Below, in pieces: positions 28,895 to 38,544 of a stretch of 64,000 bases of DNA. Under the pieces are notes generated by a model that saw only the letters and a program-made list of their open reading frames with translations, ran no database searches and was not told where the DNA came from. The first letter of the stretch is position 1; each line of letters opens with the position of its first letter. Made by a program: the position numbers and the translations under genes. This stretch comes from Cytobacillus eiseniae (GTDB lineage Bacteria; Bacillota; Bacilli; Bacillales; Cytobacillaceae): the NCBI RefSeq assembly GCF_017874625.1, contig NZ_JAGIKZ010000006.1, positions 115,517 to 179,516 on the forward strand, read 5' to 3'.

Positions 28895-29044
28895 GCCTCT
28901 CCACTCCTTAAAAGTCTTGTCTATCAGATTCGTTCATATAGTTATTATAATTCACGATCCATTTAAAAGGAAAATAATAACCCTTAATATAAATGATGGC
29001 AACGAGTTTGGATTTGATATTTTTTAAAAGTATATGAAGGAAGA

Positions 29045-29590
29045 ATGCTAGTTGGAGAGTGCTATGAGACAAAAAAAGTAAAAAAATATGTAAAGAGTCT
29101 CATTGGAGAGTTCAATGAGACAAAAAAAGTAAAAAAACATGTAAAGAGTCTCATAGGAGCATTCAATGGGACAAAAAAAGTAAAAAAACATGTAAAGAGC
29201 CTCATAGGAGCATTCAATGAGACAAAAAAAGTAAAAAAACATGTAAAGAGTCTCATAGGAGCATTCAATGAGACAAAAAAAGTAAAAAAACATGTAAAGA
29301 GTCTCATAGGAGAGTTCAATGGGACAAAAAAAGTAAAAAAACATGTAAAGAGTCTCATAGGAGAGTTCAATGGGATAAAAAAAGTAAAAAAACATGTAAA
29401 GAGTCTCATAGGAGGATTCAATGGGACAAAAAAAGTAAAAAAACATGTAAAGAGTCTCATAGGAGCATTCAATGGGACAAAAAAAGTAAAAAAACATGTA
29501 AAGAGTCTCATAGGAGCATTCAATGGGATAAAAAAAGTAAAAAAACATGTAAAGAGTCTCATAGGAGCATTCAATGAAACAAATTATATG
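29045..29590. repeat. 51-bp tandem repeat, about ten units
   Basis: Ten near-identical 51-bp units plus a partial one, each containing GACAAAAAAAGTAAAAAAAC and ATGTAAAGAGTCTCATAGGA. In most units TGAGAC or TGGGAC at the left can pair with GTCTCA at the right, so every unit can form a hairpin. Because 51 is a multiple of three, frames stay open on both strands; the plus-strand frame would encode a basic protein with 17-residue repeats. Differences between units fall mostly at GAG/GCA/GGA and GAG/GGG codons, which change the amino acid. That pattern does not look like selection on a protein, so I treat this as a non-coding repeat. Confidence 0.88.
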
Positions 29591-29695
29591 AATCCCCAAC
29601 AAAAATCCTAAAGGATAGCCCCAATGAGAATAAAATTAGAGAATGTCTGATGAATCAAGCAAATAAACTAACTACCATCATTACCAAGAATGCAC

Positions 29696-29730
29696 AAAAA
29701 TGGCCAGTCTCCCTAAGCGAGACTGGCCAT
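29696..29730 (-). terminator. Intrinsic terminator of the glnS-ASCH-membrane gene group
   Basis: On the minus strand ATGGCCAGTCTC pairs with GAGACTGGCCAT and ends in a T run, four bases after the stop of the membrane protein gene. Confidence 0.9.
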
Positions 29731-29733
29731 TAC

Positions 29734-30174
29734 CTACCACAGTACAGGCTTTGCAACCATGAACCATAACATGATCATTAAAAGAATTAAATAAAGCCAT
29801 GTAGACCGTAATAGATTTTTGATTAATGCTGGTTGATTTTGCGTGGACTCATGGAAGATTCGCATCGTTGGTGTGAATGCACGCGCAAGGAAAAGGACGG
29901 ACCCGAACATGACTATTAATGTAGCGATGATCCAAGATGTTTTCCAAGTCCATGGGCCCATTATTATAAGGAGTGCTCCACTGCCAACGAGGACATGCCC
30001 AGCATGCTTAATAAGTCTTATCGTATATTTAATAATATCAAGATATGCTTGTTGTACCTTCTCGTCAGCAGCACGCAGTTTTTTCACGATTGGAATTAGA
30101 ATTATAAAGGGACCAATGGAAAAAACAGCACTGCCAACATGAAGGTATACAATTAAGCGATAGAGGAATTCCAT
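29734..30174 (-). CDS. Small integral membrane protein (DUF2269-like)
   Basis: 146 residues with four predicted membrane helices: about 5-27, 55-75, 80-100 and 122-142. The pattern LHVGSAVFSIGPFIIL with a helix-internal His, and GHVLVGSGALLIIMG, resembles the DUF2269 family of four-helix membrane proteins. Function is unknown. It lies 11 bases after the ASCH gene on the same strand, so they are probably cotranscribed with glnS upstream. Confidence 0.75.
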   Translation of the reverse strand: MEFLYRLIVYLHVGSAVFSIGPFIILIPIVKKLRAADEKVQQAYLDIIKYTIRLIKHAGHVLVGSGALLIIMGPWTWKTSWIIATLIVMFGSVLFLARAFTPTMRIFHESTQNQPALIKNLLRSTWLYLILLMIMLWFMVAKPVLW

Positions 30175-30185
30175 GTAATGCTATG

Positions 30186-30539
30186 TTATTCCGTTACGAG
30201 ACGAAACTCATGTACCCATACTCTCATTTGTGGCAGCCAAGGCATGCCAGGGTGAAAGGATAGAATGGACTCTTTGTATTCCTCAACATTTTCAAAGCCC
30301 TCTTGTTTCGCGTGTTCATCTGTTAATTCTCCAAGTGCTTGAGAATATACCTTTTCAATAATGAAATCCTTCCCTTGAAGGGTCATGATTTCCCCAATAT
30401 CCGCATAGCGGCCATTTCGGCGAGTAGCGACCTTTTTGCCTGCTAGAACTTTTTCGATATCTTCGGGAACAGTTACTAGGCGATCAATTGTACATGTTTT
30501 TGGTGGCAGTTCTTCATGATGCTTCTGTTGATTAGTCAT
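30186..30539 (-). CDS. ASCH-domain protein
   Basis: 117 residues. The central part (IDRLVTVPEDIEKVLAGKKV, then ATRRNGRYADIGEI) and the end (MPWLPQMRVWVHEFRLV) fit the ASCH fold, a PUA-like beta barrel that binds RNA or modified bases. It begins with ATG after GGAGGAAAATAA and sits 32 bases downstream of glnS on the same strand. That position is compatible with an RNA-related role, but no activity can be assigned. Confidence 0.8.
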   Translation of the reverse strand: MTNQQKHHEELPPKTCTIDRLVTVPEDIEKVLAGKKVATRRNGRYADIGEIMTLQGKDFIIEKVYSQALGELTDEHAKQEGFENVEEYKESILSFHPGMPWLPQMRVWVHEFRLVTE

Positions 30540-30571
30540 TTATTTTCCTCCATATGGTGTTTTTCAGATAG

Positions 30572-32230
30572 TTACAGTTTAAATGAACTTTTTAAAGAAA
30601 CGATTCGATTGAAAACAACTTTTTCTGCTGTAGAATGCTTTGGATCCACATTAAAATAGCCGTGACGGAAAAACTGGAATTTATCCTGTGGGTGTACGTC
30701 TTTCATGTTTGGCTCAATAAATCCTTGAACAATTTCAAGGGAGTTAGGATTGACGTAATCAAGAAATGTTTTTCCTTCTGGGATTTCTTCCTCTGTTTCG
30801 GCATCTAGGATTAGTGGCTCGTATAAACGGAATTCAGCAGGAATTGCATTTTTAGCATCTACCCAGTGAATCGTTCCTTTTACTTTACGTCCCGTAAAGC
30901 CTGTACCGCTTTTTGTTTCTGGATCATACGTACAGTGAATTTCTACGACTTTTCCATTCTCATCTTTAATGAAGTCATTACATTTAATGAAATAAGCATG
31001 TTTTAAGCGAACTTCATTTCCAGGGAAGAGACGGAAGTATTTCTTCGGTGGTTCTTCCATGAAGTCGTCCTGTTCAATATAGATTTCTCTCGAGAATGGA
31101 ATTTGACGCGAGCCCATTTCTGGATTCTCAGGATTAATTTCAGCATCAAGCATTTCCACTTCATCTTCAGGATAGTTTGTAATCACTACTTTTAATGGAT
31201 TCAGCACGCCCATTGTACGTGGAACCTCAAGCTTTAAGTCTTCTCTAACGAAGTGTTCAAGCATTGCTTCGTCTACTGCTCCCCAGCCTTTTGACACACC
31301 TGTTGCTTTAACAAATTCGCGGATCGCACCGGGTGTGAAGCCTTTTCTTCTTAAACCAGAAATAGTAGGCATACGAGGATCATCCCAGCCATCAACAAAT
31401 CCTTCATCCACAAGCTGCTTAAGTTTTCGTTTGCTCATTACTGTGTTTGTGATATTAAGGCGGCCAAATTCAATTTGTTGTGGCTTGCTTTCCATTTCAC
31501 ATTCTTCAACAAACCAATTGTACAATGGACGTTGATCCTCAAATTCTGTTGTACAAATGGAATGAGTCACATTTTCAATCGCATCTTCTAGTGGGTGAGC
31601 AAATGCATACATTGGATAGATGCACCACTTATCCCCAGTATTGTGATGAGTAGTATGGGAAACTCGGTAAATAACTGGATCACGCAAGTTTAAATTAGGT
31701 GAAGCCATATCGATTTTTGCCCGTAATACTTTGCTGCCATTTTCAAATTCTCCGTTGCGCATACGTTCGAATAAATCAAGGTTCTCCGCAACCGTACGAT
31801 TACGATAAGGGCTGTCTTTACCAGGCTCTGTTAATGTACCGCGATATTCACGGATTTCTTCTTGTGATAATTCATCAACATATGCTTTTCCTTTATTTAT
31901 TAATAGGACAGCACGATTATACATTTCTTCGAAGTAGTTCGATGCAAAATGCAGTTCATCCCATTCATAACCTAACCATTTCACATCTTCCTTAATCGAG
32001 TCCACATATTCTTGATCTTCCTTTAATGGATTCGTATCATCGAAGCGCAAGTTTGTTGTTCCTTCAAATTCATCAGCTAGTCCAAAATTAATTATTATGG
32101 ATTTCGCATGACCGATATGAAGATACCCATTTGGCTCTGGTGGAAAGCGAGTAATAATTCCTTTATGCTTTCCTACTTTTAAATCCTCAATCATAATATT
32201 CTTTATAAAGTTTGATGAATTATTTTCCAA
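30572..32230 (-). CDS. glnS: Glutaminyl-tRNA synthetase
   Basis: 552 residues, full length for bacterial GlnRS. The class I signature HIGH is present at residues 38-41 ([15 protein letters not shown]), with the KMSKS counterpart in [12 protein letters not shown]. GlnRS-specific parts are [32 protein letters not shown] and the C-terminal anticodon-binding beta barrels. Most Bacillaceae make Gln-tRNA through non-discriminating GluRS and GatCAB and lack this enzyme, so its presence suggests horizontal acquisition. It leads a likely operon with the ASCH and membrane protein genes. I see no T-box upstream. Confidence 0.96.
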   Translation of the reverse strand: MENNSSNFIKNIMIEDLKVGKHKGIITRFPPEPNGYLHIGHAKSIIINFGLADEFEGTTNLRFDDTNPLKEDQEYVDSIKEDVKWLGYEWDELHFASNYFEEMYNRAVLLINKGKAYVDELSQEEIREYRGTLTEPGKDSPYRNRTVAENLDLFERMRNGEFENGSKVLRAKIDMASPNLNLRDPVIYRVSHTTHHNTGDKWCIYPMYAFAHPLEDAIENVTHSICTTEFEDQRPLYNWFVEECEMESKPQQIEFGRLNITNTVMSKRKLKQLVDEGFVDGWDDPRMPTISGLRRKGFTPGAIREFVKATGVSKGWGAVDEAMLEHFVREDLKLEVPRTMGVLNPLKVVITNYPEDEVEMLDAEINPENPEMGSRQIPFSREIYIEQDDFMEEPPKKYFRLFPGNEVRLKHAYFIKCNDFIKDENGKVVEIHCTYDPETKSGTGFTGRKVKGTIHWVDAKNAIPAEFRLYEPLILDAETEEEIPEGKTFLDYVNPNSLEIVQGFIEPNMKDVHPQDKFQFFRHGYFNVDPKHSTAEKVVFNRIVSLKSSFKL

Positions 32231-32532
32231 ACCTGAATCAGCCTTTCTATAATATGTAGTTATTCCTTATTTTACTGATTTACACATGGTAAATCAATTA
32301 GGGACGGTATATCCATCGTGAGAATATGTCAAAAAAGGTTTCTTTTTGTAACTTTTCGGTTAATAAGTACGAAAAGGCGTAAGCATATTTTCCTATTATT
32401 TAAATTGTTACAATGGAATACAATATTGTAATCAACTATGTACCAATAGTTTGTTAGAATACAAGAAAGAGATTGAACTTTGTTGAAATTTGTCTATATT
32501 GTTCAAAAATATGGTTAGTGGAGGGAACTTTT

Positions 32533-34671
32533 ATGACAATAGATAAGCAGCTGAATAGTAAACAGTATTATTTAACACTAATTAATGAAAGGGAAGATCG
32601 ACACCCAATTGAGCTGCTCGGAGAACTATATATGGAGGAGCAGAAAAAGGAACTATCTGATTTAGCTTATATTCGTTTCTCCCAAGGAGAAATCTATTTT
32701 CATAATAGGGATTATGAAGCAGCTATTTTTAAATGGGAGAATATTAGCAATGAGCTTGAGCCGTGGGCAAAGAAAAATATGGCGGATGCTTATTTTGAGT
32801 TAGATTTGCTCTCCACTGCAGAGGGGATTTATCAGGAGATACATACGGATTCCGAAGTGTTAAGAACGGAGGTACTTCTGCAGCAATTTTCTATTTGTGT
32901 TCAGCAGGGAAAGCTTGAATTAGCTATAGACTTTATTAAGCAAGCAGTTAGCTTGAACCCAGATTATGCAGATGTAACTGAGATTGCACGGCTATTTTTT
33001 GAGGAGTATCAGGATTGGAACAATGCTGTTCAGCTAGCTATTGATGAATCTGTACGTACGAAACAGATGCATTGGTTTGATATTCTCCATACATATGTCG
33101 TAAAAGATAAAACAAAGAAAATGGAACCGGGTTGCTTCAATGAAGTTTTGATTCAATTATCTGCGCTTGATTTAGCTAGATTTGAAGCGTTAACGGCATC
33201 CTTCTGGAATAGCTATAAAAATAGTGAGCACTATTTCTCGTGGTTAAAAGAAATGAATTATATTTTATTAAATATAAATAAAACGAGTACACATGAATTC
33301 CGCGAATTATCCAAGCTTTTTCATGATACGTATATAGATTTAATTAATGGAAAGTATTTGATTCGAGAAATTTCCCATCTCATTCCTACTCATTTAGTCA
33401 ATTGGAGTAAAATCACGGATGATCGATATGCGCTGCTTGCCTCAACCTCATTACTTGCATGGAATGAACTATTTATGACAGAAATTGAACTGGAAGTAGT
33501 TAAAAAAGCAGAAAATACATTATTCCATTCAACGAAATCTAGTGATGGGTTGGAAAGAGCGTATGAACTTTTCGATACGATCATGAATTGGGCAAAGAAA
33601 AATGGGGTTGAATTAGGAGTTCAACATAGGGAGTCCATGAAGGAAACGATAGGAATAAATGATCAGGACCCATTTTCTAATCAAGACATAGAACAAATAA
33701 CAAAAGTGCATCATTCGATTCGAAAAACAATTAAGTATTTGCTAGAAAAACGTGTAGAAAAGGAAAATAACTTAATTGAGTCGATTAAATGGAATGAGGA
33801 TATGATGACAAAGCTGAAAGGGGCAACCAATCAGTTAAGCGATCTTGAGGAGGAAAAGATACGGGTCATTCAACGATCCTTTAGAAATATGAAGGATGGA
33901 ACTAGAAATAAGCTATCGGAAGAAATTCCCACACTTTTGAAGAGTTGTTCATCACATATTACAGAAGAGAGCGACTTTGGGAAACTATCTCTCAAGCTGA
34001 ATGATGAAATGAATCATAAAATTCATCTTTATATTGAAGAGACTGTTCTTCCAGGGCTTCAGCTTGAATTTCACAATTGGATTGCTGAAGCAGGGAAGGA
34101 ATTAGAATATAGCCAAAGCTTTTTAAATGAAATGAGTGCTGGATTCAATGATTTGTATGGGGAAGAGGCTCTTAAGCTAGATTGCGATTTTAAGTTATTG
34201 GACGATTGGCAAAGGGATGCGAATCGGATGACAATGGGAAGCATCCAATTAGGATCAATGAATATTCTGCTTCGTTTTACACCAGCCCAATTTTTAATGA
34301 AAAGTGCGGGGAAATTATTTAATGCTTTGCCGCAAAATAAAACGTTTATTCATCAAAAGTATAAGCAATTTATTGAAAATGAGGATTATAGTCATGTTTC
34401 AGAGGAAGTGTTCAATCAATTGATTCAGCCATTCGAACTATTTGATAGAGCGTTAGAGCGTGACATGAAGCTATTCTTTAAAAATCCCTTTATCGTTTTA
34501 AGTGAAAAAATGGATGAGGCAAATAGAGAAAACGAAATGAACAGGCAAGACCTGCAAGAAATAAGAATAAATCCAGAAATATATCGTGACCCGCTTACAC
34601 TTTTTCAGCTTAAACTACGACAATATGAATGGATGACGCATGCGAGTGAGCGTGTGGAGAATTCCTACTAA
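32533..34671 (+). CDS. Large helical TPR-like protein of unknown function
   Basis: 712 residues from ATG 32533 (GGAGGG seven bases upstream). The first ~170 residues read as tetratricopeptide-type helix pairs (AYIRFSQGEIYFHNRDYEAA, AKKNMADAYFELDLLSTAEG, ELAIDFIKQAVSLNPDYADV). The rest is helical with long charged segments at about 400-560 and two moderately hydrophobic amphipathic stretches near 590-620. No P-loop, enzyme motif or signal peptide is seen. The C-terminal half has a bundle-like character reminiscent of dynamin-type stalks, but without a GTPase domain; this is only an impression. It lies 46 bases before the RsbK-like kinase and may be cotranscribed. Confidence 0.6.
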   Translation: MTIDKQLNSKQYYLTLINEREDRHPIELLGELYMEEQKKELSDLAYIRFSQGEIYFHNRDYEAAIFKWENISNELEPWAKKNMADAYFELDLLSTAEGIYQEIHTDSEVLRTEVLLQQFSICVQQGKLELAIDFIKQAVSLNPDYADVTEIARLFFEEYQDWNNAVQLAIDESVRTKQMHWFDILHTYVVKDKTKKMEPGCFNEVLIQLSALDLARFEALTASFWNSYKNSEHYFSWLKEMNYILLNINKTSTHEFRELSKLFHDTYIDLINGKYLIREISHLIPTHLVNWSKITDDRYALLASTSLLAWNELFMTEIELEVVKKAENTLFHSTKSSDGLERAYELFDTIMNWAKKNGVELGVQHRESMKETIGINDQDPFSNQDIEQITKVHHSIRKTIKYLLEKRVEKENNLIESIKWNEDMMTKLKGATNQLSDLEEEKIRVIQRSFRNMKDGTRNKLSEEIPTLLKSCSSHITEESDFGKLSLKLNDEMNHKIHLYIEETVLPGLQLEFHNWIAEAGKELEYSQSFLNEMSAGFNDLYGEEALKLDCDFKLLDDWQRDANRMTMGSIQLGSMNILLRFTPAQFLMKSAGKLFNALPQNKTFIHQKYKQFIENEDYSHVSEEVFNQLIQPFELFDRALERDMKLFFKNPFIVLSEKMDEANRENEMNRQDLQEIRINPEIYRDPLTLFQLKLRQYEWMTHASERVENSY

Positions 34672-34717
34672 AATACTTTTATTGAATGAATTTTTTTAGT
34701 AGTAGGAGGAGAAGATA

Positions 34718-37492
34718 TTGAGTTTTAAGAAAAAGCAGTACCTTGGTTTAGGGCTTACGATTTTTTGTATGGTTATATTAATGATTGTCCTGCTATTTAT
34801 GGCGAACTTGATGAGGGCGAATATGATTGAAATTGTCCAAGACAGGTATTTTAAGGTAAGTCAAGCAACGGAAGTGAGGCAATTATTTGATCAAACGGAT
34901 CGTCAGCTTTTAAGAATAGCTATCGATAATGATTTATCTGATTCTGCATTGACTGTTAATATGCTTAAAGATAATCATAATGAAATACGGTTAAGGCTCG
35001 TTGATATTCGGGATTCAGTTAATAGCAAAACAGGTAAATCACTTATTAATGAAATTGATACATCATATGACGCCTATTTTGAAATGGAGAACCAGGTGTT
35101 TAAACAACTCGAAGATGAAGATCCTACGAATTTGCAAGAAATATATAATAGTGGACGAAGCAATCGTGATACATTGATAAATTTATTAAATGAATTTAGA
35201 GATCATCAGGAATCATTAATGGAAGATTCTTTAGAAAATGCGACAACAACCTATTCCCAGCTCGTAACTGTCTTAGTTACATCTGTATTGCTTGCCTTGT
35301 TATTGATTATTCTTGTCACTCTTTGGTTGATTCGAAGCACAAGTAGAAATATCCATTCTATTACGAAAGGAATTAATAAAATAGACTTCGAACAATTATC
35401 AAATATCCCTAGATTAAAAGTAAATTCTAAAGACGAAATAGGGGAAATTGCGCTTGCTTTTAATTCAATGGCAAGCTCATTAGAACAACACCATGAAAGA
35501 GAACAAAATTACACAAAAGAAATAATGGGGAAAAATTGGGTTCAAACGAATTCAACGAATATTATTCATCTTTATAGTCATCATGTGAAAATTTCCTCTC
35601 TAGTAGAAGACTTAATCACCAATCTTGCACAGGCAGTCGAAGCAAAGTTAGGTGTCTTTTACTTAAAAGAGACAGGTGAAAGAACAACCTATCGAAAAGT
35701 TGCTTCTTTTGCAGATTCGGGCCAAGCGGCTGGGAAGGATCTCTTCGTTGAAGGGGAAGGGCTGGTAGGCCAGTGTGCTTTAGATAAAAAAATAATTCAA
35801 TTGAATGAGATTCCTGATCATTCTCATGTGATATCAACAGGACTGGCAACAATTAAACCACAAAGCATTCTTATTGCCCCTGTGCTGTTAAAGGATGAAG
35901 TGGTTGCTGTCATTGAATTAGCAAGCTTGGAGGAATTTACGCCCATTCAAATTCATTTATTAGAAGAAGTACTGGGGACTTTAGGTATTGCTATTACAAA
36001 TATTATTGGTCGAATGGAAATTGCTAACTTGCTTCAAGAGTCACAGGCAAAGACTGAAGAACTGCAAATGCAATCAGAGGAACTGCAAACACAGTCGGAA
36101 GAATTGCAATCACAGTCAGAGGAAATGCAGACGCAAGCAGAAGAGCTCCGCATGATTAATGAACAATTGGAAGAAAGAACGAAGGATGCAGAACTGAAAT
36201 CAGAGGAACTTCAGTCAGCGAAGGAGAACCTTGAAGAAAAGGCGAAAGAACTCCTAGAAAGCTCAAAATATAAATCTGAGTTTCTGGCTAATATGTCTCA
36301 TGAACTGCGTACACCATTAAATAGTATCCTTTTACTCTCGGAAATGTTAATGGATGATTCAGATCAAGGCTTGAATGAAGAACAAGTTGAGTTTGCAAAA
36401 GTGATTCATTCATCAGGCAAGGATTTACTTGATTTAATTAATGATATTCTTGATCTGTCCAAGGTCGAGGTTGGAAAAATGGATATCCACTTTGAAGAAG
36501 TAAATATTTTAGAGCTAACTGAACATATAAATCGTCAATTTACGCCATTTGCTAAGAAAAAGGGTCTTGAATTTACTGTAACATCGACAGAAAATGCACC
36601 AAGTTATATTTATTCAGATGAGCAGCGCTTGCAGCAAATTATTAAAAATTTACTATCAAATGCATTCAAATTCACTGAAGAGGGATCTGTTTCTATTGAA
36701 ATTGAAGGAGCTGACAGAGAGGATTTGATTGGACTTCCATTAATTGACCAATCAGACTCATGGTTAAAAATAATTGTAAGTGATACGGGGATTGGGATCC
36801 CTAAGATGAAGTTTGATGAAATATTTGAAGCCTTCCAGCAGGTGGATGGAGCAACAATGAGAAAGTATGGGGGCACAGGACTTGGATTATCGATCACAAA
36901 AGAGTTTGCACATCTGCTTGGCGGGGAATGTAGAGTAATAAGCAGTGAAGGAAAAGGAAGTAAGTTCACCTTGCTAATCCCGAGTTTGCCAAAGGGAATG
37001 CCTGCCAACATCGAAACGGCAATAAGTGATAACCCTCCTTCTGAATTGGTTACAGACCTTCCTGAACAAGCATTTGAAAAAATGCCAATAGAAGATATGA
37101 CAAATCAAAAGTCTGCCGTTTTAAAAGGGAAAACCGTGCTTGTTGTTGATGATGATCATCGAAATATCTTTGCAATAAAAAATGCACTTGAAAAAGAAGA
37201 GATGGAAGTTCTGACTGCAGAAAATGGGGTTGACTGCTTAGAAAAAATAGAGCAATCCAATCAGATTGATATTGTGCTAATGGATATTATGATGCCGATA
37301 ATGGATGGCTACGAAACGATGAAAAGAATTCGGAAGTCAGAGAATCATCAAGATGTCCCAATTGTCGCTTTAACAGCAAAAGCAATGAACAGTGATCGTC
37401 GAAAATGTTTGGAGTCTGGTGCGTCAGATTATATTAGTAAACCACTGAATTTAGATCAGCTTTTATCTGTTATGCGTGTGTGGCTATCGTAA
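34718..37492 (+). CDS. rsbK: Hybrid sensor histidine kinase, RsbK-like
   Basis: 924 residues, TTG start after AGGAGGAG. Order of domains: membrane helix ~9-32; extracytoplasmic helical sensor ~33-185 (CHASE3-like); membrane helix ~186-209; HAMP ~210-262; GAF ~300-430; coiled coil ~440-520 with a repeated EELQxQSEE pattern; HisKA with phospho-acceptor His528 (MSHELRTPLNS); HATPase (N box, DTGIGIP, GGTGLGLS); receiver ~800-920 with Asp856 (LMDIMMPIMDG). This architecture followed by a CheR-type methyltransferase matches the RsbK/RsbM stress-sensing pair of the B. cereus group, which activates SigB through the phosphatase RsbY. That identity is inferred from architecture and neighbours. Confidence 0.8.
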   Translation: MSFKKKQYLGLGLTIFCMVILMIVLLFMANLMRANMIEIVQDRYFKVSQATEVRQLFDQTDRQLLRIAIDNDLSDSALTVNMLKDNHNEIRLRLVDIRDSVNSKTGKSLINEIDTSYDAYFEMENQVFKQLEDEDPTNLQEIYNSGRSNRDTLINLLNEFRDHQESLMEDSLENATTTYSQLVTVLVTSVLLALLLIILVTLWLIRSTSRNIHSITKGINKIDFEQLSNIPRLKVNSKDEIGEIALAFNSMASSLEQHHEREQNYTKEIMGKNWVQTNSTNIIHLYSHHVKISSLVEDLITNLAQAVEAKLGVFYLKETGERTTYRKVASFADSGQAAGKDLFVEGEGLVGQCALDKKIIQLNEIPDHSHVISTGLATIKPQSILIAPVLLKDEVVAVIELASLEEFTPIQIHLLEEVLGTLGIAITNIIGRMEIANLLQESQAKTEELQMQSEELQTQSEELQSQSEEMQTQAEELRMINEQLEERTKDAELKSEELQSAKENLEEKAKELLESSKYKSEFLANMSHELRTPLNSILLLSEMLMDDSDQGLNEEQVEFAKVIHSSGKDLLDLINDILDLSKVEVGKMDIHFEEVNILELTEHINRQFTPFAKKKGLEFTVTSTENAPSYIYSDEQRLQQIIKNLLSNAFKFTEEGSVSIEIEGADREDLIGLPLIDQSDSWLKIIVSDTGIGIPKMKFDEIFEAFQQVDGATMRKYGGTGLGLSITKEFAHLLGGECRVISSEGKGSKFTLLIPSLPKGMPANIETAISDNPPSELVTDLPEQAFEKMPIEDMTNQKSAVLKGKTVLVVDDDHRNIFAIKNALEKEEMEVLTAENGVDCLEKIEQSNQIDIVLMDIMMPIMDGYETMKRIRKSENHQDVPIVALTAKAMNSDRRKCLESGASDYISKPLNLDQLLSVMRVWLS

Positions 37493-37541
37493 AACAAGAA
37501 GATACTCCCAACAAAAAGTTATGGGAAGTGAATGATGAGAA

Positions 37542-38357
37542 ATGCCTAGGATTAATAAGGAGGATTTAGAACTAGAAATTTTATTACTATCGATTTTCCG
37601 TCTTTCAGGCTATGATTTTAGGCAATATATGAAATCATCCATTATGAGGAGGGTTCATAATCGCTTAAACCAAGAAAGGTTGCCGACGATCACAAGTTTA
37701 ACGGAACGGATTATTCATGATCCAGAATATTTACGGAAAATATTGAGTGATTTTTCTATTAATGTAACAGAAATGTTCAGAGATCCTTCTTTCTTCAAAG
37801 CATTCCGAAAGGAGGTTGTGCCCTTACTTAAGGGCAAACCTGAAATCCGTATTTGGCATGCGGGATGCTCTACTGGTGAGGAAGTCTATTCCATGGCCAT
37901 ATTGTTGGAGGAAGAGGGCTTATGGGATCGAACCAAAATCTATGCAACAGATATGAATGAGTTTGTGCTTGCAAAAGCAGAAAAAGGAATCATTCCACTT
38001 CAAAAAATGCAAACATATACAAAAAATTATATCCTTGCGGGCGGGAAACGATCATTCTCTGAATATTATACAGCAGATTGTGAGTCAGCCTATTTAAAAC
38101 GATATCTCTTGGAGAAGGTCGTTTTTGCCCAGCATAATTTAGTGACAGATTGTTCTTTTAATGAGTTTCATGTCATTATTTGTAGAAATGTGCTCATCTA
38201 TTTCAATGTTGATCTTCAAGTACGAGTGTTAGAGCTATTTAATAAAAGCATGAGCTCAAATGGGTTCCTTGGATTGGGGAGTAAAGAATCAATCCGCTCC
38301 GATGCGGATATTTATGAAGAATTCAATGTGAAAGAGAAAATTTTTAGAAAAAGATGA
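37542..38357 (+). CDS. rsbM: CheR-type methyltransferase, RsbM-like
   Basis: 271 residues with a CheR N-terminal helical domain and a SAM-dependent methyltransferase domain: EIRIWHAGCSTGEEVYSMAI (SAM-binding motif), IYATDMNEFVLAKA, and HVIICRNVLIYFN. It contains no chemotaxis context. It follows the hybrid kinase by 49 bases, and in the B. cereus group the equivalent enzyme (RsbM) methylates the kinase RsbK to dampen SigB activation. A role in modifying the upstream kinase is therefore the best guess; a role on the two chemoreceptors 20 kb away is the alternative. Confidence 0.85.
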   Translation: MPRINKEDLELEILLLSIFRLSGYDFRQYMKSSIMRRVHNRLNQERLPTITSLTERIIHDPEYLRKILSDFSINVTEMFRDPSFFKAFRKEVVPLLKGKPEIRIWHAGCSTGEEVYSMAILLEEEGLWDRTKIYATDMNEFVLAKAEKGIIPLQKMQTYTKNYILAGGKRSFSEYYTADCESAYLKRYLLEKVVFAQHNLVTDCSFNEFHVIICRNVLIYFNVDLQVRVLELFNKSMSSNGFLGLGSKESIRSDADIYEEFNVKEKIFRKR

Positions 38358-38423
38358 TCGTTAAATAATTATTTCCTATCAATAAATCAATCGAAGAATG
38401 TTCATATTAAATAGGAAAGAATC

Positions 38424-38457
38424 ACACCTTCAATGCATTATGAAGGTGTATTTTTTA
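38424..38457 (+). terminator. Intrinsic terminator after the kinase-methyltransferase pair
   Basis: ACACCTTCA/TGAAGGTGT stem with an 8-base loop and ATTTTTT tail. Confidence 0.88.
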
Positions 38458-38544
38458 TGTAGATCATAAGACTTTCTAATTGTAATGTTACATAGTTTTT
38501 GTTAAATTATTATTATGTAACATTGATCTGTAGGAGGAATTAAG

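Noticed and set aside
29045..29611. Long open frames on both strands of the 51-bp tandem repeat, including a 188-codon plus-strand frame with ATG
   Set aside because: The frames stay open only because the unit is a multiple of three; variation between units changes amino acids and the composition is extreme. Kept as a repeat.
32231..32532. T-box leader for glnS
   Set aside because: No AGGGUGGNACCGCG-type T-box sequence and no terminator/antiterminator pair is visible on the minus strand.
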